Shown here: piece after piece, positions 1 to 8,951 of the stretch | Layout: the number at the start of each line of letters is the position of its first letter | Position numbering within the stretch: the first letter of the stretch is position 1 | Source: Ruegeria discodermiae | GTDB lineage: Bacteria > Pseudomonadota > Alphaproteobacteria > Rhodobacterales > Rhodobacteraceae | Direction: 5' to 3' | Length of the DNA: 64,000 bases | Assembly: GCF_030758345.1 (NCBI RefSeq) | Contig: NZ_JAVAMO010000001.1 | Span: forward strand, 1,178,001-1,242,000 | Position numbers and translations under genes: made by a program | Notes under the pieces: model-generated | The model's database searches: none | The model's input: the letters and a program-made list of their open reading frames with translations, nothing else | Told to the model about the DNA's origin: nothing

Positions 1-930
1 GCGTTGAACCTGCGCGACAGCGGCGCCAAGAACCTTGTTGTCGCCCTGCGCGAAGGGTCCGCCTCGGCCAAGAAGGCCGAAGCCGAAGGTCTGCAGGTCA
101 TGGGCATCGCCGAGGCTGCCGCCTGGTGCGACGTGATCATGTTCACCATGCCCGACGAATTGCAGGCTGAGACCTACAAGAAATACGTGCATGACAACAT
201 CAAGCCCGGCGCCGCCATCGCATTCGCCCACGGCCTGAACGTGCATTTCGGCCTGATCGAGCCGAAAGACGGCATCGATGTCATCATGATGGCCCCCAAA
301 GGCCCCGGCCACACAGTGCGTGGGGAATATGTCAAAGGCGGCGGCGTGCCCTGTCTGGTGGCCGTGGACAGCGACGCAACCGGCAAAGCGCTGGAAATCG
401 GCCTGTCCTACTGCTCGGCCATCGGTGGCGGTCGCTCGGGCATCATCGAGACCAACTTCCGCGAAGAATGCGAAACCGACCTGTTCGGCGAGCAGGCGGT
501 TCTGTGCGGCGGTATTGTCGAGCTGATCCGCATGGGCTTTGAAACTCTAGTCGAGGCCGGTTACGCGCCGGAAATGGCCTATTTCGAGTGCCTGCATGAA
601 ACCAAGCTGATCGTCGACCTGATCTATGAAGGCGGCATCGCCAACATGAACTACTCGATCAGCAACACCGCCGAGTATGGCGAATATGTCTCGGGTCCGC
701 GGGTTCTGCCTTATGATGAGACCAAGGCAGCTATGAAAGGCATTCTGCGTGACATCCAGACCGGCAAATTCGTGCGCGACTTCATGCAGGAAAACGCCGT
801 GGGTCAGCCCTTCTTCAAAGGCACCCGCCGTCTGAATGACGAGCACCAGATCGAAGTTGTCGGCGAAAAGCTGCGCGGCATGATGCCGTGGATTTCCGCA
901 GGCAAACTGGTGGATCAGGAAAAGAACTGA
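1..930 (+). CDS. ilvC: Ketol-acid reductoisomerase, C-terminal part (5' end outside window)
   Basis: Converts 2-acetolactate or 2-aceto-2-hydroxybutyrate to the dihydroxy acids of valine, leucine and isoleucine synthesis, using NADPH and Mg2+. The frame is open from base 1, so the start and the first glycine-rich NADPH-binding turn lie upstream of the window. Visible family marks are the stretch [10 protein letters not shown], the Mg-binding segment [14 protein letters not shown], and the all-helical C-terminal domain with [13 protein letters not shown]. The C-terminus at LVDQEKN fits the short class I form of about 340 residues, so roughly 30 residues are missing. A strong hairpin follows the stop. 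Confidence 0.97.
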   Translation, partial: ALNLRDSGAKNLVVALREGSASAKKAEAEGLQVMGIAEAAAWCDVIMFTMPDELQAETYKKYVHDNIKPGAAIAFAHGLNVHFGLIEPKDGIDVIMMAPKGPGHTVRGEYVKGGGVPCLVAVDSDATGKALEIGLSYCSAIGGGRSGIIETNFREECETDLFGEQAVLCGGIVELIRMGFETLVEAGYAPEMAYFECLHETKLIVDLIYEGGIANMNYSISNTAEYGEYVSGPRVLPYDETKAAMKGILRDIQTGKFVRDFMQENAVGQPFFKGTRRLNDEHQIEVVGEKLRGMMPWISAGKLVDQEKN

Positions 931-956
931 TCTCAGCCCCATATGCTGATTTTCAG

Positions 957-987
957 ACGGGCGGGCCTATTGGTCCGCCCGTTCTGT
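957..987 (+). terminator. Likely terminator of ilvC
   Basis: An 11-bp stem (ACGGGCGGGCC pairing with GGTCCGCCCGT, including one G-T pair) closes a 4-base loop 27 bases after the ilvC stop. The T-run after it is weak (TTCTGTTC), so it may terminate inefficiently or act mainly as an RNA 3'-end stabiliser. Confidence 0.6.
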
Positions 988-1079
988 TCGTATCGCATGC
1001 TTCGACATAGAACGAACTATAGACAATTGACCACCATCCCATAGCAGTTCAGCATCCGCCAAACCCCACAGGAGCACAG

Positions 1080-1997
1080 ATGACCCAATCGCCCGAAATC
1101 ACCGCAAAAAGCTGGCTGATGGTCGCCACGCTGGGGTTGGTCTGGGGCGCGACCTTCATGGTGATCGAACTGGCCCTGCGCGGGATCACCCCGTTCTGGC
1201 TGGCCACAGCACGGATCGGCTTTGCAGCGCTTCTGACACTGGTGATCTGGCGTCTGATGGGCGGGCGGATCTGGTTGGGCGAAGGCACCGCCTGGGCGGC
1301 GCTTGCGGTGACCGGTCTGCTGAGCACCGCGCTGCCCTTCATGCTGCTCAGTTGGGGGCAGCAATATGTGACCAGCGGGTTCGCAGGCGTGTCGATGGCA
1401 GCGGTGGTGCTGATGGTGCTGCCGCTGGCACATGTCTTCGTTCCCGGAGAACGCATGACGCCGCGCCGGGTTTTGGGTTTTCTGATCGGCTTTGCCGGAG
1501 TGGTGGTTCTGATCGGCGGGCAGGCGTTTGACACCACCGGTGCTCGGCTGGAGGGCTGGGGCCGCCTCGCCTGCCTGTCGGCTGCTTGCTGTTATGCAAC
1601 CAGTTCGGTGATGATGCGCAAACTTCCCGCGATCGATCCTTACGCGCTGGCTACATTGCAACTGAGCATCGGGACCTGCATCGTCTTGCCCGCAGCCTTG
1701 CTGGTCGAAGGCCCACCGCCGCTGCCTTCCTCCGAAACCCTGTTCTATCTGGCCCTGCTGGGCCTTGTGCCGACGGCAGGCGCAAACCTGTTGCGCGTGC
1801 TGGTGATCCGCAGCGCGGGGCCTGTCTTCATGGGGCTGACGAACTATCAGGTACCGCTCTGGTCGGTGATCCTGGGGGCCGTCTTTCTGCACGAACCCCT
1901 GCCCCACAGTCTGCTGTTGGCAATGATCCTGATCCTTGGCGGTATGGGGCTCAGCCAGTATGGCGCGCTGAAACGGCTGTTCTTCGCTGGGCGTTAA
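1080..1997 (+). CDS. DMT-superfamily (EamA) transporter
   Basis: A 305-residue hydrophobic protein with about ten predicted membrane helices in two repeated EamA halves. The first half starts at about residue 10 ([18 protein letters not shown]) and the second at about residue 160 ([18 protein letters not shown]). The length and the LVWGATF motif are typical of inner-membrane drug/metabolite exporters. The substrate cannot be read from the sequence. It stands alone on the plus strand between ilvC and the convergent glmM, and its last codons overlap the glmM 3' end by 4 bases, so the two transcripts meet tail to tail. Confidence 0.85.
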   Translation: MTQSPEITAKSWLMVATLGLVWGATFMVIELALRGITPFWLATARIGFAALLTLVIWRLMGGRIWLGEGTAWAALAVTGLLSTALPFMLLSWGQQYVTSGFAGVSMAAVVLMVLPLAHVFVPGERMTPRRVLGFLIGFAGVVVLIGGQAFDTTGARLEGWGRLACLSAACCYATSSVMMRKLPAIDPYALATLQLSIGTCIVLPAALLVEGPPPLPSSETLFYLALLGLVPTAGANLLRVLVIRSAGPVFMGLTNYQVPLWSVILGAVFLHEPLPHSLLLAMILILGGMGLSQYGALKRLFFAGR

Positions 1998-3355
1998 GCC
2001 ACCGGAGCGGCGGACCCGACCGCCAGTTCAACCGCATCCACAACCGCCCCGACGCTCGCCTCCAGCAGCGCCTCATCCTCGCATTCGGCCATCACCCGGA
2101 TCAGCGGCTCGGTGCCCGACTTGCGGATTAGCAGGCGGCCCTGACCGTTCAGCGCCGCCTCAGCGTCGCTGATCGCGGTTTTGACGGCCGCCAATTCCAG
2201 CGGTGTCTGGCCCTCGGCAAAGCGCACATTGCGCAGCAATTGCGGCACCGGCTCGAACCGGCGCGCGAGTTCGGATGCCTTTTTGCCGCTGCGCACCATC
2301 TCAGCCAGGAAATGCAGCCCCGCCATCAGCCCGTCGCCGGTGGTGGCAAAATCGCTCATCACGATATGGCCGGATTGCTCGCCACCCAGGTTGAAGCCCC
2401 CTTCGCGCATGCGTTCCACCACGTAGCGGTCGCCAACCGCTGTGCGTTCCAGCCCGATGCCCAGCCCCGCCAGATGCCGTTCCAGCCCCAGATTGGACAT
2501 CACCGTCGCCACCAGAGCGCCGCCCGACAGCATTCCGTCGGCGCTCCAGCGTTCGGCCAACAGCGCCATCAACTGATCGCCGTCAGCCACAGTCCCAGCC
2601 TCATCCACCAGAATCACCCGATCCGCGTCGCCATCCAGCGTGATCCCCACATCCGCGCCATGGGCCACAACGGTTTCGGCGGCTGCCTCGGGATGGGTCG
2701 AACCGCAACCGTGATTGATGTTCAGACCATCCGGCGACACGCCGACCGGGATTACCTCGGCCCCCAGTTCCCACAGGATTTCAGGTGCGGCCCGGTGCGC
2801 GGCCCCATTGGCGCAGTCGATCACCACCTTGAGCCCGTCCAGACGCAGCGCGCGGGGCAGCGAGGATTTCACCCGCTCGCCATAGCGGAACCTTGCGTCA
2901 TCGACGCGGCGCGCGCGTCCGATATTATGCGCCTGTGCCGGTTGCACACCGGCCTCAAGCAGCGCCTCGATCTCTTCCTCGGCCTGATCGGAGAGTTTGA
3001 ACCCGTCCGGGCCGAAGAATTTGATGCCATTGTCTTCGGCCGGGTTGTGACTGGCCGAAATCATCACGCCCAGATCGGCGCGCATCGAGCGGGTCATCAG
3101 ACCCACAGCAGGCGTGGGCACCGGCCCCAGCAGCAGCACGTTCATGCCGGTTGAGGTCAGCCCGGCGGTCAGCGCATTCTCGAACATATAGCCCGACAGC
3201 CGCGTATCCTTGCCGATCACCACACGGTGCACGCCCTTTGCATCGCGCCGAAAGTAGCGACCTACAGCGGCCCCGAGGCGCAGCGCCAGATCGGCGGTCA
3301 TCGGGTGGGTGTTGGCCGTACCCCGCACCCCATCTGTTCCAAACAGCTTCCGCAT
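1994..3355 (-). CDS. glmM: Phosphoglucosamine mutase
   Basis: Interconverts glucosamine-6-phosphate and glucosamine-1-phosphate on the way to UDP-GlcNAc for peptidoglycan and LPS. The 453-residue length is normal for the family. It begins [10 protein letters not shown]. The phosphoserine loop MISASHNP is at residues 98–105, with catalytic Ser102. The Mg-binding loop DGDADR and the sugar-binding GGEQSGH follow, and the phosphate-binding [12 protein letters not shown] lies near the C-terminus. It sits 39 bases after folP on the same strand, so folB, folP and glmM probably form one operon, an order familiar in bacteria (folP–glmM). Confidence 0.97.
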   Translation of the reverse strand: MRKLFGTDGVRGTANTHPMTADLALRLGAAVGRYFRRDAKGVHRVVIGKDTRLSGYMFENALTAGLTSTGMNVLLLGPVPTPAVGLMTRSMRADLGVMISASHNPAEDNGIKFFGPDGFKLSDQAEEEIEALLEAGVQPAQAHNIGRARRVDDARFRYGERVKSSLPRALRLDGLKVVIDCANGAAHRAAPEILWELGAEVIPVGVSPDGLNINHGCGSTHPEAAAETVVAHGADVGITLDGDADRVILVDEAGTVADGDQLMALLAERWSADGMLSGGALVATVMSNLGLERHLAGLGIGLERTAVGDRYVVERMREGGFNLGGEQSGHIVMSDFATTGDGLMAGLHFLAEMVRSGKKASELARRFEPVPQLLRNVRFAEGQTPLELAAVKTAISDAEAALNGQGRLLIRKSGTEPLIRVMAECEDEALLEASVGAVVDAVELAVGSAAPVA

Positions 3356-3394
3356 CCTGCCCCTCGCCGATTGTTATTGGTTCTCTGCCGCAAA

Positions 3395-4393
3395 TTAGCG
3401 GACCGCAGACCAGAGGCGCAAGGCCTGAGCAGTCTCGGCCACGTCATGCACGCGAATGATCTGCACCCCCTGCGCCAGCGCCGCCAGCGCAACCGCGATA
3501 GAGCCCGGCGCGCGCGCATCGGCGCGCGGCTCCTGCGCGATGGTACCGATGAACCGTTTGCGCGATGCGCCCAGCAGGATCGGCACGCCCAGATCTTGAA
3601 ACAGGCCAATATTGCGCAGCAGCGCCAGATTATGCTCCAGCGTCTTGCCGAAACCGATGCCCGTGTCCGCAACGATCTGTGCACGCGGTATGCCTGTGGT
3701 CTCCAGATGGTCGATCCGGTCTTTCAGAAAGTCGAACACATCCAGCAGGACATTCTCGTAATGCGGATCGTCCTGCATGGTTTCGGGATCACCCTGCGCA
3801 TGCATCACGCAGACCGGAACGCCGCGCGCCGCGCTCAACGGCGCGAGATCGGCATCGAAGGTGAAGCCCGACACGTCATTCACCATACCCGCCCCCGCAT
3901 CCAGCGCCGCAGCCGCAACCTGCGCCTTACGAGTATCGATGGAAATCAGCGTGTCACTTTCCGAGGCGATGGCAGAGATGATCGGCGCGGTCCGCTCGAT
4001 CTCGACCTCTGCCGGTACAAAATCTGCGCCGGGACGCGTGGATTCGCCTCCCACGTCCAGAATGCGCGCGCCATGGGCCACCATCTGGCGGGCGGCCGCG
4101 CGGGCCGCTTCGACGGTGGCGTGACGACCGCCATCGGAAAAGCTGTCCGGAGTGGCGTTGAGGATGCCCATGATATGGGGCTCATCCATCTTCAGCCCGG
4201 CAATGGGCGCGCGCGCATCACTCAGTCGCGCCCGAGTCACATCAGGCAGTTCTCCGACATGCGAGACGCGAGGGGCAGTATCGCGCGACAGGATCTCGAC
4301 ATGGGTAAACCAGAGCGGGCCGCCAGCCAGCGGCAGCGCCTCCGCCGGGCGGGCCTGCCCGTGCTGGACAATCGGCCGGTGATAGTCGGTCAC
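3395..4393 (-). CDS. folP: Dihydropteroate synthase
   Basis: Condenses 6-hydroxymethyl-7,8-dihydropterin pyrophosphate with p-aminobenzoate; it is the sulfonamide target of folate synthesis. Diagnostic motifs are MGILNATPDSFSDGG at about residue 74, GGESTRPGA, DVSG and, at the C-terminus, RVHDV. A TIM barrel is expected from about residue 70. The roughly 70 residues before the core are longer than in E. coli and look poorly conserved. The start is a GTG (4393) whose GTGA overlaps the folB stop, which implies translational coupling. A later start near the LKMDEPHIMG segment is possible but would lose that coupling. Confidence 0.95.
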   Translation of the reverse strand: MTDYHRPIVQHGQARPAEALPLAGGPLWFTHVEILSRDTAPRVSHVGELPDVTRARLSDARAPIAGLKMDEPHIMGILNATPDSFSDGGRHATVEAARAAARQMVAHGARILDVGGESTRPGADFVPAEVEIERTAPIISAIASESDTLISIDTRKAQVAAAALDAGAGMVNDVSGFTFDADLAPLSAARGVPVCVMHAQGDPETMQDDPHYENVLLDVFDFLKDRIDHLETTGIPRAQIVADTGIGFGKTLEHNLALLRNIGLFQDLGVPILLGASRKRFIGTIAQEPRADARAPGSIAVALAALAQGVQIIRVHDVAETAQALRLWSAVR

Positions 4394-5310
4394 AGTTCTG
4401 CCCGTTCCACCGATTGGTGACGCAGCAGCACACCGGCTTCAGTCGGCAGGTCGGCCCCGATCACCAGCATCTCACCCGCCTCGAAAGTGGCGGCAAACCA
4501 GGCGGCCAGCGCAACCGCGTCCGAGGGATGCGCCGAGGGGCCATCCACCGCATCCAGAACCACTTTGGAGGGCGCCCAGACACAAATCTGACCATTCTTC
4601 ATCGCCCAATCCAGCTCGGTCCGGGTCGAGACCACGACACAGCGCGGATCGCGCGCCGCCAGCACCCAGGCGTTCTGTTCGATGGCCAGCAGATCGATCC
4701 GCCGCTGGGTCATGGCATGGCCCGTCTGAGGCGCCGCCAGATCGGACGCCCCGACGCACAGGATCAGCGGGCGCGTGCGCGCCTCCAGTTGATCGATCCA
4801 GCCCGGCAGATGCGGCGAGGCAATGGCCGCATTTGAAAGATAGACCAGACGCGGATGCGGGCGGTCCTCTTCCAGCGGTTCGTGTTGCACGGTATCGCGG
4901 GCGCGCACGATCTCGACCCCAAGCGCACCAGAGCCACGGTCGAGCTTTTCGATCCGAACGAAAGCGCGCACAGCCTGTGGTTCCAGCAGGATACGTTCGG
5001 CAACCCGTTCGGCCAGTGTTTCCAGCAGGTTCAGCCGTTCTTCGGCCAGTTCATGCGCGATGGCTTCGGTGACACGATCATAAGACAGGATGCGGTCAAC
5101 ATCATCGTCGATCGGCCCGGTTAGAGGCGTCACCTCGACCACGACGTTGAAGCAGATACGCTGCGTGCTGCCACGTTCGGCCTGAAACGCCCCGATCTCG
5201 ACCTCGACAATATGGTCGCGCAGGGAAATCCGATCGAGCGGGCCACGCGCTGCCGTGGCTTCGGACCGCTCCGAAGGATGCGCAAAGGCAAGACGAATTT
5301 CAGAACTCAT
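4390..5310 (-). CDS. folB: Dihydroneopterin aldolase with an extra C-terminal domain
   Basis: Residues about 25–140 form a complete FolB domain (RISLRDHIVEVEIGAF, SYDRV, LLETLAERVAERIL, RIEKLDRG) that cleaves dihydroneopterin to hydroxymethyldihydropterin and glycolaldehyde. Normal FolB has about 120 residues; this protein has 306. Residues about 155–306 are a second domain with LVYLSNAAI, LILCVGASDL and PSDAVALAAWFAATFEAG. To my eye the last two segments resemble small amino-acid-kinase/uridylate-kinase-like proteins (compare the TSDSIAAWLA type motif), but this is inference. It is first in the folB–folP–glmM operon, with a 4-base overlap to folP. Confidence 0.9.
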   Translation of the reverse strand: MSSEIRLAFAHPSERSEATAARGPLDRISLRDHIVEVEIGAFQAERGSTQRICFNVVVEVTPLTGPIDDDVDRILSYDRVTEAIAHELAEERLNLLETLAERVAERILLEPQAVRAFVRIEKLDRGSGALGVEIVRARDTVQHEPLEEDRPHPRLVYLSNAAIASPHLPGWIDQLEARTRPLILCVGASDLAAPQTGHAMTQRRIDLLAIEQNAWVLAARDPRCVVVSTRTELDWAMKNGQICVWAPSKVVLDAVDGPSAHPSDAVALAAWFAATFEAGEMLVIGADLPTEAGVLLRHQSVERAEL

Positions 5311-5490
5311 ATGCAGGCCCTTCGGCTAACGGCAATCGCCAGTGCGCCGGGCTATAGCAGCCCGTGCCGCATGACGCCAAAGGAAATCCGCCCGGCAATG
5401 GAATTTGCGACCCGTCGCTTGCGGGTCAGCGCTGCCCGCATTCATAATCCACATCAGCAAGCCGTGACAGCCTGCTGATTTCAAGACATT

Positions 5491-6126
5491 TTAGTTGCTT
5501 GCGGTGCGATAGTTGTGGCGATAGAACAGATGCACACCGATTTTTGCGGTCCGCTTATAGACGCGCGCCCACTTCGGGCTGACAGAGGTGGTGTGGTAGT
5601 GCGTCGCGCCATCGGTCAGATCGCCTGACACGCCATCAATCGCGGCGCGCGCAATCTTGCCGACACGCTGGTAAGCCTGCTTTTCCGCGATGACTTCTTT
5701 ATGCCCGTCACATGTATAGGTGAACTGGCACTGGTATTTGCGGCCCGTGCCCTGATTGATCACACCACAGAGCGTATCGGGAAAGCGACTGCTTTTGACT
5801 CGGTTCAGGATGACCTCGGCCACGGCGAACTGGCCTTTCACGGTCTCGCCGCGCGCTTCGAAATAGAGCGCCTCGGCCAGGCACTGCCAATGTTCGTCAC
5901 CCTGAGGCTCGGGACGCTGGTCCACCCACGCGCGGGAATAGGTCACCTCGACCGGGCGCGCCTTGGGCTGCACATAGTTCAGGTACTTGCGAAATTCGGC
6001 TCCGGGCATCGCGCCGAGGGACGCTTGTTCATGTTCAATCAACGAGGACAGCCCCGTATCGGACGCAGAAACAGTAGGCAGCAGCACAGCCACCGCTAAA
6101 GCGGCCGTCTTAATTAATCGGTTCAT
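5491..6126 (-). CDS. Secreted cell-wall hydrolase, SleB/Hydrolase_2 family
   Basis: A 211-residue protein starting at the ATG at 6126, followed at once by a clear signal peptide (MNRLIKTAALAVAVLLPTVSA). The mature part carries the Hydrolase_2 (SleB-like) domain from about residue 80: CLAEALYFEARGE with the likely catalytic Glu, then AVAEVILNRV, GVINQG, CQFTYTCDG and a C-terminal HYHTTSVSPKWA. These enzymes are lytic transglycosylase-like peptidoglycan hydrolases first known from spore cortex lysis, but they are widespread in non-spore-forming alphaproteobacteria. The upstream extension to 6270 is excluded because it would bury the signal peptide. Monocistronic. Confidence 0.88.
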   Translation of the reverse strand: MNRLIKTAALAVAVLLPTVSASDTGLSSLIEHEQASLGAMPGAEFRKYLNYVQPKARPVEVTYSRAWVDQRPEPQGDEHWQCLAEALYFEARGETVKGQFAVAEVILNRVKSSRFPDTLCGVINQGTGRKYQCQFTYTCDGHKEVIAEKQAYQRVGKIARAAIDGVSGDLTDGATHYHTTSVSPKWARVYKRTAKIGVHLFYRHNYRTASN

Positions 6127-6252
6127 TTCTAAAACCCCACCAGGTTTGTTCGCGCGCTTACCGATCCCCCCGAAAAGCAAGCGCAGGCTGCCCTCTAGCC
6201 CAGAGTTCGCCGTAGGTCCAGTTCGCCAAAAATTGCAAGTGCAAAAGCAGTG

Positions 6253-6275
6253 GATTCTTGCCGATGGCAAGAATC
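6253..6275. other. Perfect 10-bp inverted repeat upstream of the cell-wall hydrolase
   Basis: GATTCTTGCC, a 3-base spacer, then GGCAAGAATC. It lies in the 185-base gap between the hydrolase start and the stop of the PPDK-like gene (both minus strand). It could be the terminator stem of the PPDK operon, although no T-run follows on the minus strand, or an operator for the hydrolase promoter. No other structure is obvious in the gap. Confidence 0.45.
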
Positions 6276-6311
6276 TTCCGACCCCACGTCAGTCTACATC
6301 TTGTGGGATTC

Positions 6312-8858
6312 TTAAGGGTCAGCCCCCACCTGATGAGATATAGCCAATTGCGCTGCAGCCAATCGCGCCACCGGCACCCGGAAGGGCGAACAGGAGACAT
6401 AATCGAAGCCTGCAGCCCGGCAAAAGGCAATCGATTCGGGATTTCCGCCATGTTCGCCACAGACTGACAGGGTGATTCCCGGTCGCGATTCGCGCCCCCT
6501 CTGCACCCCGAGCTGCAGCAATTCGCCCACACCGTCCGTATCCAGAACATGGAACGGATCTTCGGAGAAGACACCCTGATTGACATAGGCCGACATGAAC
6601 CGGCCCGCATCGTCGCGTGACAGACCATAGGTCATCTGGGTCAGGTCATTGGTGCCGAAGCTGAGGAAGGCGCAATGGGGCGCGATCTCATCGGCACGCA
6701 GACAGGCGCGCGGGGTTTCGACCATCACGCCCAGCCGGTAATCGAAATCCCGGCCCTGCTCCGAGGCGACAGACGCCGCGACCGCATCGATCCGTGTCTT
6801 GACCAGCTCGACCTCTCGGCAGGCCGAGACCAGCGGGATCATCACCTCGGGCACCACCGGCTCGCCTTCTTGGCTGGCCTCCAGCGTGGCCTCAAAGATG
6901 GCACGTGCCTGCATGTCATAGATTTCGGGCACGGTGACGCCCAGCCGCACGCCGCGCAGGCCCAGCATGGGGTTATATTCACTCATGGCGGCCACCCGAC
7001 GCTCCACATCCGACACTGGCAGGTCCAGCGCCTCGGCCAGTTCGCGCTGGCCCGTTCGGTTGGTGGGCAGAAACTCATGCAGCGGCGGGTCAAACAGGCG
7101 GATGCAGACCGGCTTGCCGCCCATGATGCGGAAGAGCTGCACGAAATCCTTGCGTTGGATCGGCAGCAACCGCTCCATCACCGCGGCACGGCCCTTGGGG
7201 GTCTGGGCAAAGATCATCTCACGCATCACCGTCAGGCGGCCCGGCTCAAAGAACATATGCTCTGTCCGGCACAGGCCGATGCCTTGCACATTGAAGTTTT
7301 GCGCGGTTTGCGCGTCCGCAGGCGTATCGGCATTGGCGCGGATGCCGATATCACATTCCGCCTCGGCCCAGGTCATCAGGGTCTGGAAACTGTCATCCAG
7401 CGCCGCCTCAAGCATCTGCGGCTGCCCGGCCAGCACCTGCCCCGAGGTGCCGTCGATGGTCAGCACATCGCCGGTCTGAAAAACGCGCCCGTCCTGCGCC
7501 ATCAATTGCCGCTTCTTGGTGACGAAACGCAGCCCCGAAGCCCCGACGATGCAAGGCAGACCAAGACCCCGGCCAATCACTGCTGCGTGGCTTGTCATTC
7601 CGCCTTTTTCGGTCAGCACAGCCGCAGCAGCGTGCATTCCGCGCACATCTTCGGGCGAGGTCTCGCGGCGCACGAGGATACAGGGCTCGCCCCGCGCGGC
7701 ACTGGCCTGCGCCTCGGCGGCGGTGAACACGATCTGTCCGGTAGCGGCGCCGGGGCTGGCGGCGATGCCGGTGGTCAGCACGTCGCGTTCGGCGTCCGGA
7801 TGGACCTGCCTGTGCAGAAGCTCGTTCAGCGCATGCGGATCGACCCGCATCAGCGCCTCTTGCGGCGGGATGATACCGTCCTCAGCCAGCCGCACCGCGA
7901 TCTGAACCGCCGCGCGCGAACTGCGTGGCACGCGTACGCCATCGAGAATATGCGCATGGCCGTTTTCGATGACGAACTCGACCTGCATCTCTTCGCGCAG
8001 CTTGTGGCGCATCAGTTTTGCATGCTGCTGCAGCTCAGCATAGGCCTCAGGCGCAACATCTTCCAGCGAGGGGCCGCGCTCATCACGCGCCAGATACAGC
8101 GCGCCGGTGCCCGCCCCCAGCGCATCCCGGCCCTGGCTCTGGCTCAGATAGCGCCCGGTGATCTGCGGCTGGCCTGTGGTCGGATCGACCAGTTGCATCA
8201 CGCCCGAGCCACATTCACCGCGCCCCAGACCCGGGATCATCTGCTGCACGACAAGGCCCAAACCGGCATCAGCGGGCGCGCCTTTCGCTTGGCGTAAAAG
8301 CCGCGCGGTGGTGCCATCCCAGGCGCGCGCCATGGACTGAAGCACCGCCGCCAATTGCTCGCCCGGGTCCTGCGGGAAGGGTTCGTCAGTTTCCTCCTCA
8401 TAGGCACGCAAAGTGTCGCTCAAACCCTGCTGGCCGTCTTCCAAGAGATCGTCAAACACATCCGGGTCCAGTCGCGCCACGTGCAGCGCATAGGTCTGCA
8501 CAAAGCGCAGATAAAGCGCCGCCGCCGCATCCGCCCCCATTTTGTCGCTCAAATCCACATAGCGGGCATCGTTCATGCCCACATTCAGAACCGCCCCTGG
8601 ACCGCCCCAATCGGGATCCTCAGAGGACGGGCGCACGCAGAGCAAGACCGTGGGATCGAACTGTTCGAGAATGCGTTCAATATCAGGCACATGGCCATCT
8701 GCGATCGCCTGCACGGTTTCAAAGGACAGGGCAACCGTGCGCGGTACCGGCATATCCAGCCGCACCAGCCGCTGCAAACACTTCGCCCGCCCGCCATGGG
8801 TGATGGTCGCCACCGGCGCATCTGGTGTGATCAACGTGGTATGCGGATTATTCTGCAC
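6312..8858 (-). CDS. Pyruvate, phosphate dikinase-like PEP-utilising protein with a divergent N-terminal domain
   Basis: 848 residues. The phosphohistidine domain has the PPDK-type GGMTSHAAVIGRGLGLPCIVG, and the C-terminal barrel has the PEP/pyruvate site (FGTNDLTQMTYGLSRDDAG), the catalytic Cys in SVCGEHGG, and DYVSCSPFRVPVARLA. The N-terminal nucleotide domain is shortened and altered: the usual GGKGANL is GGRAKCLQRL, and the usual SMPGMMDTVLNLG is DPDWGGPGAVLNVG. Full PPDK activity (pyruvate + ATP + Pi to PEP) is therefore uncertain. I chose the GTG at 8858 because AAAGGTG sits just upstream; the frame also opens at 8945. It follows glyS on the same strand. Confidence 0.85.
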   Translation of the reverse strand: MQNNPHTTLITPDAPVATITHGGRAKCLQRLVRLDMPVPRTVALSFETVQAIADGHVPDIERILEQFDPTVLLCVRPSSEDPDWGGPGAVLNVGMNDARYVDLSDKMGADAAAALYLRFVQTYALHVARLDPDVFDDLLEDGQQGLSDTLRAYEEETDEPFPQDPGEQLAAVLQSMARAWDGTTARLLRQAKGAPADAGLGLVVQQMIPGLGRGECGSGVMQLVDPTTGQPQITGRYLSQSQGRDALGAGTGALYLARDERGPSLEDVAPEAYAELQQHAKLMRHKLREEMQVEFVIENGHAHILDGVRVPRSSRAAVQIAVRLAEDGIIPPQEALMRVDPHALNELLHRQVHPDAERDVLTTGIAASPGAATGQIVFTAAEAQASAARGEPCILVRRETSPEDVRGMHAAAAVLTEKGGMTSHAAVIGRGLGLPCIVGASGLRFVTKKRQLMAQDGRVFQTGDVLTIDGTSGQVLAGQPQMLEAALDDSFQTLMTWAEAECDIGIRANADTPADAQTAQNFNVQGIGLCRTEHMFFEPGRLTVMREMIFAQTPKGRAAVMERLLPIQRKDFVQLFRIMGGKPVCIRLFDPPLHEFLPTNRTGQRELAEALDLPVSDVERRVAAMSEYNPMLGLRGVRLGVTVPEIYDMQARAIFEATLEASQEGEPVVPEVMIPLVSACREVELVKTRIDAVAASVASEQGRDFDYRLGVMVETPRACLRADEIAPHCAFLSFGTNDLTQMTYGLSRDDAGRFMSAYVNQGVFSEDPFHVLDTDGVGELLQLGVQRGRESRPGITLSVCGEHGGNPESIAFCRAAGFDYVSCSPFRVPVARLAAAQLAISHQVGADP

Positions 8859-8951
8859 TGCGGCACCTTTTTGTTTTGCCGCAGCATAAGAAGGAATTGG
8901 ATCGACGCAAGGGAGAGGTTGGGGATGCGTATTTCTACGCATCACCAGCTG

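Noticed and set aside
5311-5490. Possible tRNA or small gene between folB and the cell-wall hydrolase
   Set aside because: No cloverleaf and no frame with an RBS; it seems to be ordinary intergenic sequence with a short direct GCTGCCCGC/GCTGACCCGC likeness only.
7000-8300. 540-residue open frame antisense to the PPDK-like gene
   Set aside because: Codon shadow of a GC-rich gene; His/Arg/Gln-rich translation with no motif.
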